Shown: positions 11,317 to 23,652 of the stretch, in pieces
Layout of the letters: every line of letters starts with the position of its first letter
Numbering within the stretch: position 1 is the first letter of the stretch
From: Hydractinia symbiolongicarpus
Taxonomy: Eukaryota; Cnidaria; Hydrozoa; Anthoathecata; Hydractiniidae
Assembly (NCBI RefSeq): GCF_029227915.1
Contig: NC_079883.1
Span: forward strand, 21,268,001 to 21,332,000
DNA length: 64,000 bases
Direction of reading: 5' to 3'
Program-made: the position numbers and the translations under genes
The notes under the pieces: generated by a model
Database searches by the model: none
The model's input: the letters and a program-made list of their open reading frames with translations, nothing else
What the model was told of the DNA's origin: nothing

Positions 11317-13681
11317 AAATAAAAGTAATTTTTAAAAAAGTAACAAAGAACTTAAAGGCTTAGATCTCACAGGAAATCGAAGTAGGAAGAAATAACAAAA
11401 AATCTGGTAGAAATTGTTGCGGGTACAAGAAATAAAAAATCCTAGGATGACCAAATGTTACCATTTTAGCTGAACTTACTTTTTGCAGATCCGGGTAAAA
11501 ATAAGTAACAGAAAAAAGATTTTTATAATAATTTGTACCCTACAGGTAAAGCTTTGTACACTACAGGTGAAGCTTTCATCTTGTTTACATCCAGCATTTT
11601 GAATTTGATAACTGTTACTTGTGAAAATCAAAAAAATAATTTAACAAATTTGAAAAATTCAAAAAATTGCAAATAAACAATATATAATTAATAATCAACG
11701 ATTACCACATGCTATGTTAGAGTAGGCTCAGACCTTGAATGATGATCTTAACTTTCTGCATGCACTTTTAGCAGGAAACAAAAGTTTAATTAGGGGGCTC
11801 TCACATTGTTTTTTCTACACTTTGCATCGTTCCAACGTTACAATAAAAACTCTACAAACTTTGTTTTTCATAATTAAATCCCTAACTTTTTTTAAAAATA
11901 CAGAATAAAAAAACCCCCGATGATTTCATGTTTACATATACTGAAGCTGTAATCTTAATTCCAGAACCTATTTCTTTTAATGTATTTGAGCTAACTACAG
12001 ATTACTATTGCAGAGTTAACTGCAAAAATATTATCCAACAAGCCACAAACATCGTCATAAAAACAATCAGCTAATACACAAACAAGGTGAAAACAAGCAC
12101 ATCTTTTGGTGCCTTTATCTGCATATTATCACTGGCTATAAATTGGCTATAAATTGGCTTGTTGGCTAATTGGCTATACTAGCTGTTGGTTATGTAAACC
12201 TATTGGCTATGTTGGCTTGGTTGACTCTCAGACTATGTTGAATAAATTCTTAACAGAAGTAGGTTTTGTGGAAATCCTTGTGTCATCTGCACTAGCACTG
12301 CTGTGTTTTATATGCACAAAAAAAGAAGACAAAAAATTTAATTTTATCCACTGTTTGGTATCTTATGATGCAAGGAGTTCTGAAATTAACATTGTAATGA
12401 TATATATCATGGAAAAAAAAGATATGCAAGAAACCTCTTACTCCAATCATTGTAATGAGAAACAGTTCTAAATTGTCTTGTCAGACCTATAAACTAGATA
12501 AACCGTCATTAAAATGTGATTACATAAAACAGCCTCATTATGGCAAGAAGATATCAATCACATTACAGATTGGTCTGTCTTCAGATGAACAAATTGCTAA
12601 AAAAATACAGCAGCAACAAGTGCAACGAATCTCTTTTGTTGTCGGTCCTTTATCAAGGCCAATACAACAAAAAATGACCAACATCTTTGAATTCAGCATC
12701 AATGTTATGGAAATGTGCAAATTTACATATACAAGTTTACATAATACATTACTCTTTTGTGCTTAATTGTAGGGGGGGGGGTAGAATAAGCAGGGGGTGG
12801 GTCATAATATAATGACCTAAGGGGGTATTACGAAATTTTCTGTAAAATGGGGGGAGGGGGGATAAAACGACTAACTATAAATAAACAACACTAGTGAAAC
12901 AACTAAAAATAAAGATAACAGCTTTTGACATGTTTAAGGAATAAACTGTGCTGACATTTTGGTGATATTTGTTATTTTTAACCTGTAAATAGTATTTGCT
13001 TTTGAGATTTGTTCCAAAAGAGGAGGTGGGTCTCATTCTCAAAATTTGATAAAGGGGGGTCATTATAAAATGATTTTGGGGGTGAAAAATTCGAAAAAGT
13101 GCAATTTGACCCCCCTGCAATTAAGCATAAAAGAGTACGTTACAACTGTCTCTATTAGTAGCCAAACATTGTTTTATAAAGATATATGACCTTGGTCAAA
13201 CTCTTATAAATTTAAAAATTTTAAATTGCGATAAAACCTGTTCTAAATCACATAGTATTCAAAATTTACTTTCCTATAAAACTTTTGCAAAAGTTTTTTG
13301 TTTCCTTTTTCTAAATTTAATGACGTTAAAGGTTACCTCCCGAGCAAAAACAAGCTGTGCTTAATAGGTAAGTAAAATATAGTTAATAAAGAAAAAAATA
13401 TTCCTTTCTACTAAAAATTTTGTTTTTGAAAGATATAAGGAATTAAAAAATACCACACTTCCACATAACCATGGGTTTCGCGTCCACCATTGCTGAGTGT
13501 TTTGAAACGAAAAAGCAAATGCGATATATCTTGTGTCGTCATCACAAGATTCAACACAGACCAGATTGGCACAAGGAAAGTGAAGAAAATTTAATTTAAA
13601 GACTGCCAACCTAAACTAAGTAAAAAAATTATTTCTCCCCCACTGCAAACGAGCAGACACGTCGGTTAATCTAGGAAAAAA
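11317..13681. repeat. Segmental tandem duplication, copy 2
   Basis: This is the second copy of the unit that starts at 8948. The long frame of copy 1 is split here into 12154-12471 and 12455-12766, which argues against a conserved protein. The 42-codon ATG frame near 13471 (48 codons in copy 1) has a good start context but differs at several amino-acid positions. About 25 bp reading TTAAAGGTTACCTCCCGAGC (13326 on) recurs inverted near 15530, so the end of the unit may contain an older interspersed repeat. Confidence 0.9.
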
Positions 13682-14804
13682 GCACCGCTCTTCCTTTTAC
13701 CGCATCAACTTGTTTTAAGAAAAAGTCGGAAACTTAATATGAATTGTTCGGTTTGGGGTTGTGAGTGACAACTCCATCCAAGAAGAAGACACCCCACCTA
13801 ATCTTTTTTAATATCCCCCAAAAGACAACACAATAGCAAACGCATAGATTGTACGACTGCGAAGAGTAATCCTTGTATTTGCATAATATATCAGATTTTA
13901 GGTGTAAAAAAAAGATTCCCTAAAAATTAGTTGAAGGTTAAATGCCCATGAAATACAAAGATAAAAAAAATGAAGAAATGCCGACTACGCATGTTAAACT
14001 GGAAAGAAAGAAGGTATGTAGTAGTTTTATACTAACCATATAGTTTTTTTGTCATGAGTCGCGAAATCACTGTATCAGGTTGTTCGCGAACTTTTATCGA
14101 GTAGCTCACATACTGTTAGCGGTTGTAAAATTAGAAAATGTGGAAATATATCTGCATTTATTGAGAATAATAACTTGATGAAAGCTGATGCGACAGATAA
14201 AAGTATGCAAACGTTGAAATCCGTTATTACAAATACCCAACTTGCTGGCAGTTAGTAGCACTTGATCACAACAACAACATAAATCGCAATCAAGTGTGTA
14301 CTTTCATTTCTATTTTTGTCTTTCTGCTCAGTTCTCTAAAAAGTTATTAATACCTCCTTTTACTTTTAGACCAAGAAGAAAACTAAGGAAGGTCAACACG
14401 TCCCTCGTGATAAAACGTGAAAAAGTACAAATGTTATGAATTTTTACGGAACATCGCTATTGCATTGTATTAACGAGCTTTGGCAAAAATGTAGTAGAGG
14501 ACAAAATGGCGAGGGAAAGTGGAAAATGAAAGGAATTCTTAGCACCAACAGAACAACCTGAGAGAAGTGAAATTATAGAACGCTCCTTAAAGTATTTGCG
14601 AATGTAAATATAGTTATGCATGTACACATTTGTTATAGTAATATGTTTTATAAAAATATTAGTTGGATTTCAGGTTAAAAATAGTAGATCTATTGTGTCT
14701 ATTATTTAGAACAATAGGGAAAAAAGAATGATGACCAGCCTAGAATTTAGTATTCTTGTAAAAAAGCATGTAAGTTGTATGTTGTAATTCATTTGTAAAT
14801 ATTT
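13682..14804. other. Non-coding region
   Basis: No open frame of note, RNA gene or clear repeat is visible. Confidence 0.5.
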
Positions 14805-14958
14805 CTATTCGGCGTCGGTATTAACTTCGTGCACCCATGTGAAATTCATTTTATTTACGTAATCTCTGTCTTTGTATCCGATGTAACTACCGTCTAGAGA
14901 AGGAAATTCTTCTCTCATTCGCTTGACAACACAGGCTGGAATCACACATCGCACAGAT
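14805..14958 (-). CDS. P2X7-like intracellular domain, C-terminal exon or remnant
   Basis: The minus-strand frame contains RCVIPACVVKRMREEFPS, then DGSYIGYKD, and ends at a TAG. The pattern R-V-I-P-x-C-V-V, basic/aromatic helix, P, G-x-Y-x-G-(F/Y) is the end of the P2RX7-like intracellular domain found in many invertebrate proteins. A plausible acceptor (CATTGTGGCAG) lies immediately above 14958. The upstream Cys-rich zinc-binding part of the domain was not found within the next kilobase, so this is either a last exon with a distant partner or a fragment. Function cannot be stated beyond the domain match. Confidence 0.4.
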
Positions 14959-16587
14959 CTGCCACAATGGTTATGTACCAAAAGGAAAAGCAAATGTCAA
15001 AGTATAATTACTATTAATCGTCTCCCAAAGAAGGAAGGTCGATTTTCCTTGTCGTACATTCCCACCAGTGACTCAACTAATTCCGTTTCCGGCTCGTCCA
15101 TATGGTGTGAAGTACTTGAACAGAGTTGTCTCCCGTTGGTTCATATTGAAAGCCCAAAAATGCATTTTCATACTCATACTCGTGTTGATATACTTATTAA
15201 TTTCCTTAAAAATTAGTTTTTGCTTTAGCATGCTTTTAGAATTCACTTTATAATACAGGGAAAGGGGGTGGGGTAAGTGAAAAGTCTGCATAATCTTTAC
15301 TACAATTTTCGTTCTGGTCAGTAGCTTATCTCGTGATGACGTAACATTGCTGATGTGAGCATTTTTTATCGTTTTCATAATGCAGGCGTGACTAGGGTTT
15401 GGAGAGGTAGCTAAACAGCAGTAAGTCAATTTCTTTTCCAATGGTACTCCTTTAATCTTTAAATATAGTGAAAAACATTGTTATTTTCCCGAATAAAATG
15501 TTGTTGTGGATTATTTTAAGGCAACCTATTTTTGCTCGGGAGGTAACCTTTAACCCCAGGTCCGAGAATGGATGTTGACACATTTGTTATAACTTCAGGA
15601 AATCTTTAAAATACCAATTTTCTGTTGCTGTGTTTGTATTGTATTTCAGCCTCAAACCCACCATGTACAGTACCGCTCGAATGTTGAAAACAATGTTGAA
15701 AACAATAGAGTTCATGTCTTGTTTGCAAAATTTAATGAGCTCATGTGAACTGCGTGTGTCCCATTGTTGTAAATAATTGCTGTAGAGAGATCAACGATAG
15801 AAAATAAAATTTAACAAAAAAAAAACGAAAAACGGTGATAGAAATGCTTTGTATTATGCTAATTTATGTTTAATTATGGAATATAATATTTTTCCATAGA
15901 CTAATTTGGAGACCAACGCCTATTTAGGAGATTTGATTTCTTCTTTCACGATTGCTTGTTCGTTAAGTCATCTTTGTTCAAGCAAATTTTTGCATAATTT
16001 ACTTTGTGAGACTAAAAATGATCTATCTAAAGTATTCCGATTACCATTTAAATGTAAGATAAAAAAACTTACTGTGTGAACAGGAAAGATGTACAACTTT
16101 TTTAAGTTTTAAAGTTTTTTTAAAAGTTGGACATGTTTATTTTTTGCTAAGTTTTTTCTATTAAAATTAATAAAATGATCAAATACGCTATTGTCTAAAC
16201 TAAAGATTTGAGCATAATTTTTTGGTTTCTAATCACGTGTTCTTTATTTGGTAATTATTGTGAATTTTTTTTTAAAAAAACTTATACATTTTAACTTAAC
16301 TTATAGACAGGTGTATTATGTACCTGTATTACCTTCTTACAACTAAACGGTCCGTTTAAACTTACCGTGAATTTTAGCCGTAAGAGCAGACTTTACCAAT
16401 TTTAGTTTCAGTGTTTTTTCCATTTAATATTTTCGATTGTTGCAATCTATTATTTACATTTGTGTGCGCATGTTTATTGTTCTCATGCAAAATCAAAACA
16501 ATATCTGATGCAACAACTCATCTATAAAATCTTTGTGACTATGCAACTAAACAGTTATATGCAGTAAAAACCTAAAAATCCAATATA

Positions 16588-17217
16588 CAGTCAGGGTAAA
16601 CACCTAATTAGGCGGCATGACCTAATTAGGCGAGTCGTTTAGTTAGGCGACGTGATGTAGTTTAATTAGGTTACCCGTAGTCTAACTAGGCGAACGAAAA
16701 CTTTCTGTTGTAAATACGTCGAAATCATTGCGTTTCGCACTACAATTTTTATGTGAATCAAATCTGTCCACTTTGCAGATAATTTTGAACAAATATCGTC
16801 TCATTTGCATCGTGCATTGGTAACTTATAGCCAAACCTCGTGTGGCACTATTTGTTGTTTTAAATAATGGATTTCAGCCATTCACGCCGCAGGGAAAAAA
16901 TAAATATGGCGGAGGAAAACATCACCTAAATAGGCAACACTTAACCTAATTAGGTTATATATTTCATTATAACATAATTCTTATTTGCGCGAACATATCG
17001 AGGCACGAGTGACATTTTTGGAATCATGGTTGCGTAGACTATCCATTCTGAAAAAAGATTTTTTGCGATTTTTTCTTAGGAATGTATGAAAAGCCATTAA
17101 ATATTGTAATGTCTTAATTAGGTTACATATGGCCTAACTAGGCTACAATGAGTCGCCTAAATAGGTGGTGTGCCCTAATTAGCCTACCGTCATCTAATTA
17201 AGTGTTTACCCTGACTG
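16588..17217. mobile_element. Non-autonomous DNA transposon with subterminal CCTAATTAGG repeats
   Basis: Termini are inverted: CAGTCAGGGTAAACACCTAA at the left and its near-exact reverse complement at the right. Inside each end the short motif CCTAATTAGGCG or close variants recurs every 15-30 bp, at least five times per end. The interior of about 300 bp is unique and has no coding capacity. The left flank ends in TA, but no clean target duplication is seen on the right. Termini starting CAGT suggest a Tc1/mariner-type or related element; this is tentative. Confidence 0.8.
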
Positions 17218-18112
17218 ACATATCTTTTAGCGTTAACTAAATATCCCCTACACAAAGACAACACATCACGAGGCTAGCTATAGATGACTTGTCAACTTTA
17301 CAAAACGTTTGCAGCTTTTTTTTAAAAAAGTTTGCAGTTAATAGCACATGTGCAATTTAATTTATTGAAAATGAGAAAGGTGGAACTAGTAAAAGTGATG
17401 CACAATGTTTTTGCCTGCCCTTTCCCTCTTCCAATTCTACTAACTACTAAAGCGAAAGGGAGCTGTGGTTTCTACGGTGGGGAAAGTTTCAACAAAATTA
17501 AAGACATAATGGAAGGAAAATACCTGTCAAAGAATAAATATTTGTTCTAAATAAGACAATAACATTATAAAAGAGAGTAGGAAAGAGAAGAGTTTCATGC
17601 ATGCAGACACAGCTGGGGCACCATCTTCATCAAATATGCGTTTCACATTTTAGTGACCAGACCACGTTCTGAACGAGGCTTCTGTTTTGGCCCTGTCCGC
17701 CCTAGGGGTTAAAAACCTCAGTTTTTGACTGCTAGGTAGAAAGTATAGATACCTCAAAATTCATTACCAAATTAGGCTATGGTCAAGTCAAATAAGTAAG
17801 TTATTCTCCTAGACTTATAAAATCGCTAACATTTCCTGCGTATCCGCAAACGACTCTCCATAATTTGATATATCCTAACCTCAATCCAAGGAATTTTTTC
17901 ATATTTTTTTGATATCAAGAAGGCTTAAATATTTCCATAATTCAGGCTAATGTAAAGTCACCGTGAATCTCTTGATTGGGTAATAGCCCTGCAAAGAATT
18001 CGCACATTAAGTAATTAACTAATTCTCCATAGGTACAACGAAATATTTGTAATAAAAAAGGACAGCAATAAATTTAACCGCAACCATCTTACTCACCATA
18101 ATCTCTTCCCCG

Positions 18113-18375
18113 ACTGGTAGCCTTATGGTGTACAGCGTTCGCTTGTGTGCGAGGTTTTGGGTTCAAACCCCGGCTTAGTCATGCCAGATATTATAAAAGT
18201 GTGAATCTATACTTTCTGCTTAACGTTCAGCATAAGAATGAGATTGATGTCTTAGGCGGTTGTCTATTTGAGCGATTGCGGTGCTTGCACGATTTTCGTA
18301 GTTTAGTTCAAATGGACCCATTTCTGATAGCAGTACCAATAAGAACTGAAGAGGCCATCCTGGCTAAACAATTTT
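18113..18375 (+). mobile_element. tRNA-derived SINE, copy 1
   Basis: The head has a box A-like TGGTGTACAGCG and a box B-like GGGTTCAAACCCC at tRNA-like spacing. The body shares CGGCTTAGTCATGCCAG, a GCGGTTGTCTAT segment and GTGCTTGCACGAT with the copy at 20966. It is not a functional tRNA because there is no acceptor stem. Confidence 0.75.
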
Positions 18376-18754
18376 AAGTATCACAGGTTCTTTCCTTTTG
18401 GACATCGAGAGCTGTCAATTAGGCGGCAGCGGCTTTGAAAGTAGACAGCAAGCCTGGGGACGATGTATATGTGTTACACAACTTTGTACAGGAAAAATAT
18501 AGTTTTAACATAGAAATTGAGCTCAGGAAACCGTGTTACAGGCTTTTTTACGTCTTCACATTCCGACATAAAAGTAAGATAGCAAGAGCGTAAAAGGACC
18601 CCCTGAACGAGATTAGGATGTAGGAGAGAACTCAAGGATTGATAGAAAACACTGCGATTGAGATATATCCCCTCAAAGTCGAAAATCTTCCCACGTTCCA
18701 AAATATTACAACAACAAAAAAAATTTAAGTTTTTTAAAAAGGAGTTAACACTAA

Positions 18755-18848
18755 ACATCCTCGTCACCAGGGTTTATGCCTGATGTCAAAACCGATGTGA
18801 AAATGTTGCCTCATGTCAAAAAGACAAAAATCCCTGGGCACGAGGTTA
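18755..18848. mobile_element. hAT-like palindromic MITE, copy 3
   Basis: Termini are ACATCCTCGTCACCAGGG and TCCCTGGGCACGAGGTTA. A perfect 8-bp target-site duplication, AACACTAA, lies at 18747-18754 and 18849-18856. Confidence 0.9.
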
Positions 18849-19708
18849 AACACTAAAGTAGATATAACTTGCTTAGAAAACCACTTGCGCATGATGTACT
18901 AATGGAAAGAGCTAATTTTTAGAGTAAGAAACATTTATTAACATTGGTTAAGTTCATATTCCGTATTTTGCATTTTGGCAAGCAGAGGCTAAGGGCACGC
19001 TTAACAGTTATAATTTTGAATTTTGTGAATGTCTTTTCATCTTTTTTTTTTTTTTTGAGAAAAAAAAACACCACCGAATATGTTCTTAAAACATAAGACA
19101 GCCACAAGTGAGGCAGCGTTTAAAAGATGATTGGGATGAAAATCAAAATGAATCAGAGTTTATCGTTGTAAAATACGCAGAAGAAAAACGTATTTGTATT
19201 CACTTCGATAAAGCATCCCCAGTCTGTTATTTTCTTTGTCATAATGGCCACCTACCAACTTTTTGCTGATGCGTGTTTTTTTTTGCAACAGACAAAACAA
19301 AACGATTGAAATAGAAATTACATAATAAACACTAGCTGAACAAAAGAAGAAGAAGAATAAAAAATAAAAAACAAACACACGTAAGAAAATTCTTTTCAAA
19401 TTAAAATGAAGAATAAATGAAAAAAATACCCTCCTTCATAGATCTTTTGATTTCAATACAGCATTGCTACAAGATACTGAGGTATTATTAAAATGACACT
19501 GTGGGGATGGGAGGTGTAGTTAGAAGGTTACTCACCAGCTTTTTAAATAAATTTCTTTTATGAAAATTGATTCTGCTGCTCGACAAAGTGTTGTAAAATT
19601 ATTTGGTAAATTACAATACTGAAATAAGTTAGGTAGTTTCATTTGTAATCTTTCAAAGCTATGGTTTGTAATCAAGAAGTTAACCTCAACTGAGTTGTTT
19701 TCTAATTG

Positions 19709-19846
19709 TTGTTGTTGTTGTTGTTGCTGTCGCTATTAGTTTTATTAGCAGGTTGTTGTTGTTGTTATTGTTTTGCTGTTGTTGTTGTTGTTGCTGCCGC
19801 TATTAGTTTTATTAGCAGGTTGTTGTTGTTGTTATTGTTGTTGTTT
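19709..19846. repeat. (TTG)n microsatellite with 67-bp tandem duplication
   Basis: Runs of TTG alternate with a unique segment containing CGCTATTAGTTTTATTAGCAGG. The whole unit occurs twice with a 67-bp period. Confidence 0.85.
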
Positions 19847-20965
19847 TTGATATTCTTTTACTTTGGCTATTATTTATTTTGAATAAAAATTTAGAAATCC
19901 TTTTTGGAAAGTCTATAGCAAGATTGTGATTAACCGATTTGTGAGTTTCTTGACAAATGTCTGCAGGAAAATACACTAAAAAGACACTGTACACGTTTTT
20001 TTGTAAGAAAATAAAAAAACAATCCACTAGTAAAAAATTTCTAAATGCTGAGATTATTTTGCTAAAAAAGTTTTTTAACAAATTTTTAATTTTGACGGGG
20101 TCTATAAGAGAAGAGATATTCAATCAAAAACATGATTTTAACACAACAAAGAGGCTTTCATCAACATATATACAAGAAAAGATGAAGTAATGCTTTTTTC
20201 ACAGTTTATTTATCCAAGTACCCCTTTCGATTTTTCAGAATACTCGTACTCAATGTTCGCCCAATTGATGGTATGTGTGAAAAAAGTTTCTTACTCAAAA
20301 ATTTTTAATTTTTATTAAAAGTTTCTACATTGTTTGAAAGCGACTAGTCAGTTTCTTATAAAGTGGTTTCTTATAAAGCCATATAAAAAAACGTTGCTAT
20401 TAACAAGTGAAGTGTTCCAGCTGAGAGGAACAAAAGTCTAATAGCTACCAGCAATGGAATTTTGCAATACCAGTAAAATTCTCCAATTTTCTTTAACCTA
20501 GCAGGATAAGCTTTGACGCATGTTTACGTTTTCTTCATTGAGAATTTTAATAAATAGATGTTATCTTGCAAACTATTGGCGGAACTTAAATTATCATTTA
20601 ACGTGACGTAAAACTCGGGCTGCGAAATTAATTGGTTGTTATTTCTTACTTATTGATTAAATGTCACTCAACACAGATAAATCCTACTTCATGTTAATGG
20701 GTAAAACCATTAACGTAAAAATACTTTAAATCAAAATTTATTTATAGGAATTAAGGTATTATCTAAACTGTGAGAACATTGATTAACATCTGGCAACGAT
20801 GAGCCTTTGTTTTCAGTAAGTCACACTGACAAAATTAATTACCATTGTGAATGCGTCACGACATTGCATATCCTTGTTTATTTATACGTAGTACTGCGAC
20901 CTTGGTGTTTTTGTTTGTTAAACATGTTACTACACCGATGCCATATCAAAGCGCATTCTAGTTCC

Positions 20966-21225
20966 TTGCGGCTGATTAGTACTCTTTTGGTGGAGCGCTT
21001 GCTTTCAGTATGGAAGTTTGTGGGTTCAAAACTCGGCCTAGACATGCCAGGGACAATAAAATTGAGAATGGAGCATTTTTGCTTTGTGTTTGGCATGTGA
21101 ATATGATTGGGTCTAGGAGGTTGTTTATAGCTTAGATGCTACTGTGCTTGCACAGTATCTGTAGCTGAAATAGGAAATTTAAACAGACTAGGATCCCCTT
21201 CCATGATCCGGATAAATAAATAAAC
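20966..21225 (+). mobile_element. tRNA-derived SINE, copy 2
   Basis: Same family as the copy at 18113: box A-like TGGTGGAGCGC, box B-like GGGTTCAAAACTC, then CGGCCTAGACATGCCAG, AGGAGGTTGTTTAT and GTGCTTGCACAGTAT in the same order. It ends near an AAATAAATAAAC tail. Confidence 0.75.
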
Positions 21226-22097
21226 TTTTTTTCTCTCACAGGCACTGAACTTATTATAGATCTGACGGAAAAGTCAGATTTATGAAATAACCAGTATTTG
21301 TGAGACACAATCTTTTAAGAAGAAATGTTTAAAAATAGCAAGTGAAATTGATCACCTACTTCGCGCGGTTTTGTAGTTTGGTTTGCATGTGTCCGTGACT
21401 CATTGAGAAAATAACAGAGGCTGTGACACTTTTACCATCAACAATTCTTTTTTTTCTTATTTTTTTTCTCTCTTTTGTTGTTTGACCTTAAGAACAAGCT
21501 TTCAGTATATAAAACTATGACAATATGTATTTCCGTATTAAGCAAATGTAAACACAGCAGGATCCACAAAGCTGTAATGAGATTTAGTATCAAAATAAAC
21601 AGAACATCTCGATGACGAAGTGTTTATTGGTATAACACAGCGTATGTTTGTTTATAACATGCAAGAATTTATGATTCAGACTTTCTTTTGCGCGAGCTCA
21701 TCACTTCTTTCGTTTAGCATATACCAAAAAGGCGATAAAGAAACTTTTAGCGCTAAGTTTAATATCGCTAAATTCTACGACGCCCGTGTTATGAACTAAC
21801 TGACTTTACTTTTTACCCGCATAAAACAGGGCCAGCCAATTGGTTTTTAAATTAGAGAAGTCAATATAGTGATCAAGGAAGCCCAGGAATGATTAATTTT
21901 TATAGTTAATAACACCTAAAGGATTGACTTAAACACTATTATTTAAATTCTATATTTTACTGCGTAGAAATGAGAAAAATTATTTTCAAGGTTATCTAAA
22001 TCATCTCTGGAATTTTTAAATTTTGTCGGTCATGTGGAAAGCAACTTAAGGAGAACTTAATTCTGACCTTCTTAAGCCTAAACTGTTTCTCCCAAAT

Positions 22098-22121
22098 GAC
22101 ACACACACACACACACACACC
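22098..22121. repeat. (AC)n microsatellite
   Basis: About eleven uninterrupted AC units. Confidence 0.9.
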
Positions 22122-23591
22122 GCGTAAATTGTTAAATGTTTGAAGTAAATCTAACGATTAGTGTAGCATTTGAAATAATGTTACTTAACGAAGATGGTTT
22201 ATCAAAATGAAAGTTGACTTAAAAAAATTGATAGGGTTTGTAAGAGCGCACTATATTTTTTTTTAAATATCTTCTTAGCAGCTGCGAAATTTTTAAAAAA
22301 AGAGATAAACTGAAAGGAAATAACCTTTTTCCTTGTGATAAAAATAAGGATTTGTCTAAAAACAATTACGGTTTATAAAGAAGAAATCTAACTAATCTGT
22401 CTGGTATAGGATATTCCTTGCATTGTGTTTAACTTTTGCACATGCGCAATTAATGACCTAGTGAAATTATTGATAATCAGAAACATTAATGATGTTGAGG
22501 TAAGAGATTGCTACACAACATTTCATGGTGTGTGTAAGACATGATATTCCAATCTGTTTGGTATCGCAAAATCTCTTTAATAATAACCGTATTCCATCTC
22601 TCCGTTTGTGTGCAAGAAAAAAGCCGTGTTACGGAAACACGAAATGCGATATACAAAGGACAGGCTACCGACTACTTCCCAATATATTTCCTACACCGCA
22701 GTCGAATACAATACTTGTGTTTTCCCATCCATATCATTTGATTGGGCTAAATTATCTTATGATAAAACGCCCTCCTACAGAAGTGATGTAGGAGACATTG
22801 TTTTGCCACAAAATATGACATATCATTATATTTTCGGACCTAAAACAAAGGCTAACCGGTGGAACATGCTAATCTTTAGAAAAAAATTCCTACAAAAGAT
22901 TTAATGTAGAATTGTGTAAAATTACTTGATAACCGCATAAAAAGGCTAAAATATGGATATTTGAGGAAAAAGATTCTCCCATTCTTTTCCCGACCTCCTG
23001 TTAACGTCATACCAAACATTTTCTATCATGATAATGAAAAGTCACCAAATCTCAACTTTTGAAAAGGTATGCTTCAAAAGTCAATACAAAAGTAATGATG
23101 AGAGCTTTCGAAGCCTACCGGCTACAGAATAGCTATTGGAGAGATAATGTTGTTTCATAATTTAAAAAACAAGTAAAGGTGAGTTCATTCCTCGTTGCTC
23201 TTTTTATCTATTTGCAGGATACTTCCTAGTCCCTGACTGCATGTAGCAAGGCTGTTTGACTTTATTCCAAAACTGAGTAAAACTTCAAATTTTTTGAGGC
23301 GACGACAACCGATTTTTACCTGACTTTATTAGCCGAGACATGTAATAAGGCTGCATCGATATTTGACGTCATTGATAAGTGTAGACATCGACAAGAAAAA
23401 TAAATCTTTTTGGGGGCATAAGGCGCCTGGACTTGTCAAGAAACAAATTTTGTTCGTAATTTCAAAAACCATCACAATTCAAATACATTGAAAGTTACTT
23501 ACCACATACATTAAGGCGTAATAAGTATTACTGAGTAGTTTTGGGCTTGGTTAGATAGAATCTGTGGGAATAAGGGACAGAAATAAGCAAC

Positions 23592-23652
23592 TGTTGTTGT
23601 TTGTTGTTGTCTTTTGTTGTTTGTTGCTGTTTGTTGTTTTGTTGTTGTTTTG
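23592..23652. repeat. (TTG/TTTG)n low-complexity tract
   Basis: Mixed GTT and GTTT units in one run. Confidence 0.8.

Noticed and set aside
15073-15441. Upstream exon of the P2X7-like fragment
   Set aside because: Several frames give short plausible stretches, but none carries the Cys-rich part of the domain or matching splice phases.
22525-22904. Three overlapping plus-strand frames
   Set aside because: None has a domain or start context, and all are short; the overlap in different frames points to chance.
23592-23652. CRISPR-like regular repeats
   Set aside because: The regularity is simple TTG microsatellite; no spacer-repeat structure exists, and the DNA is eukaryotic.
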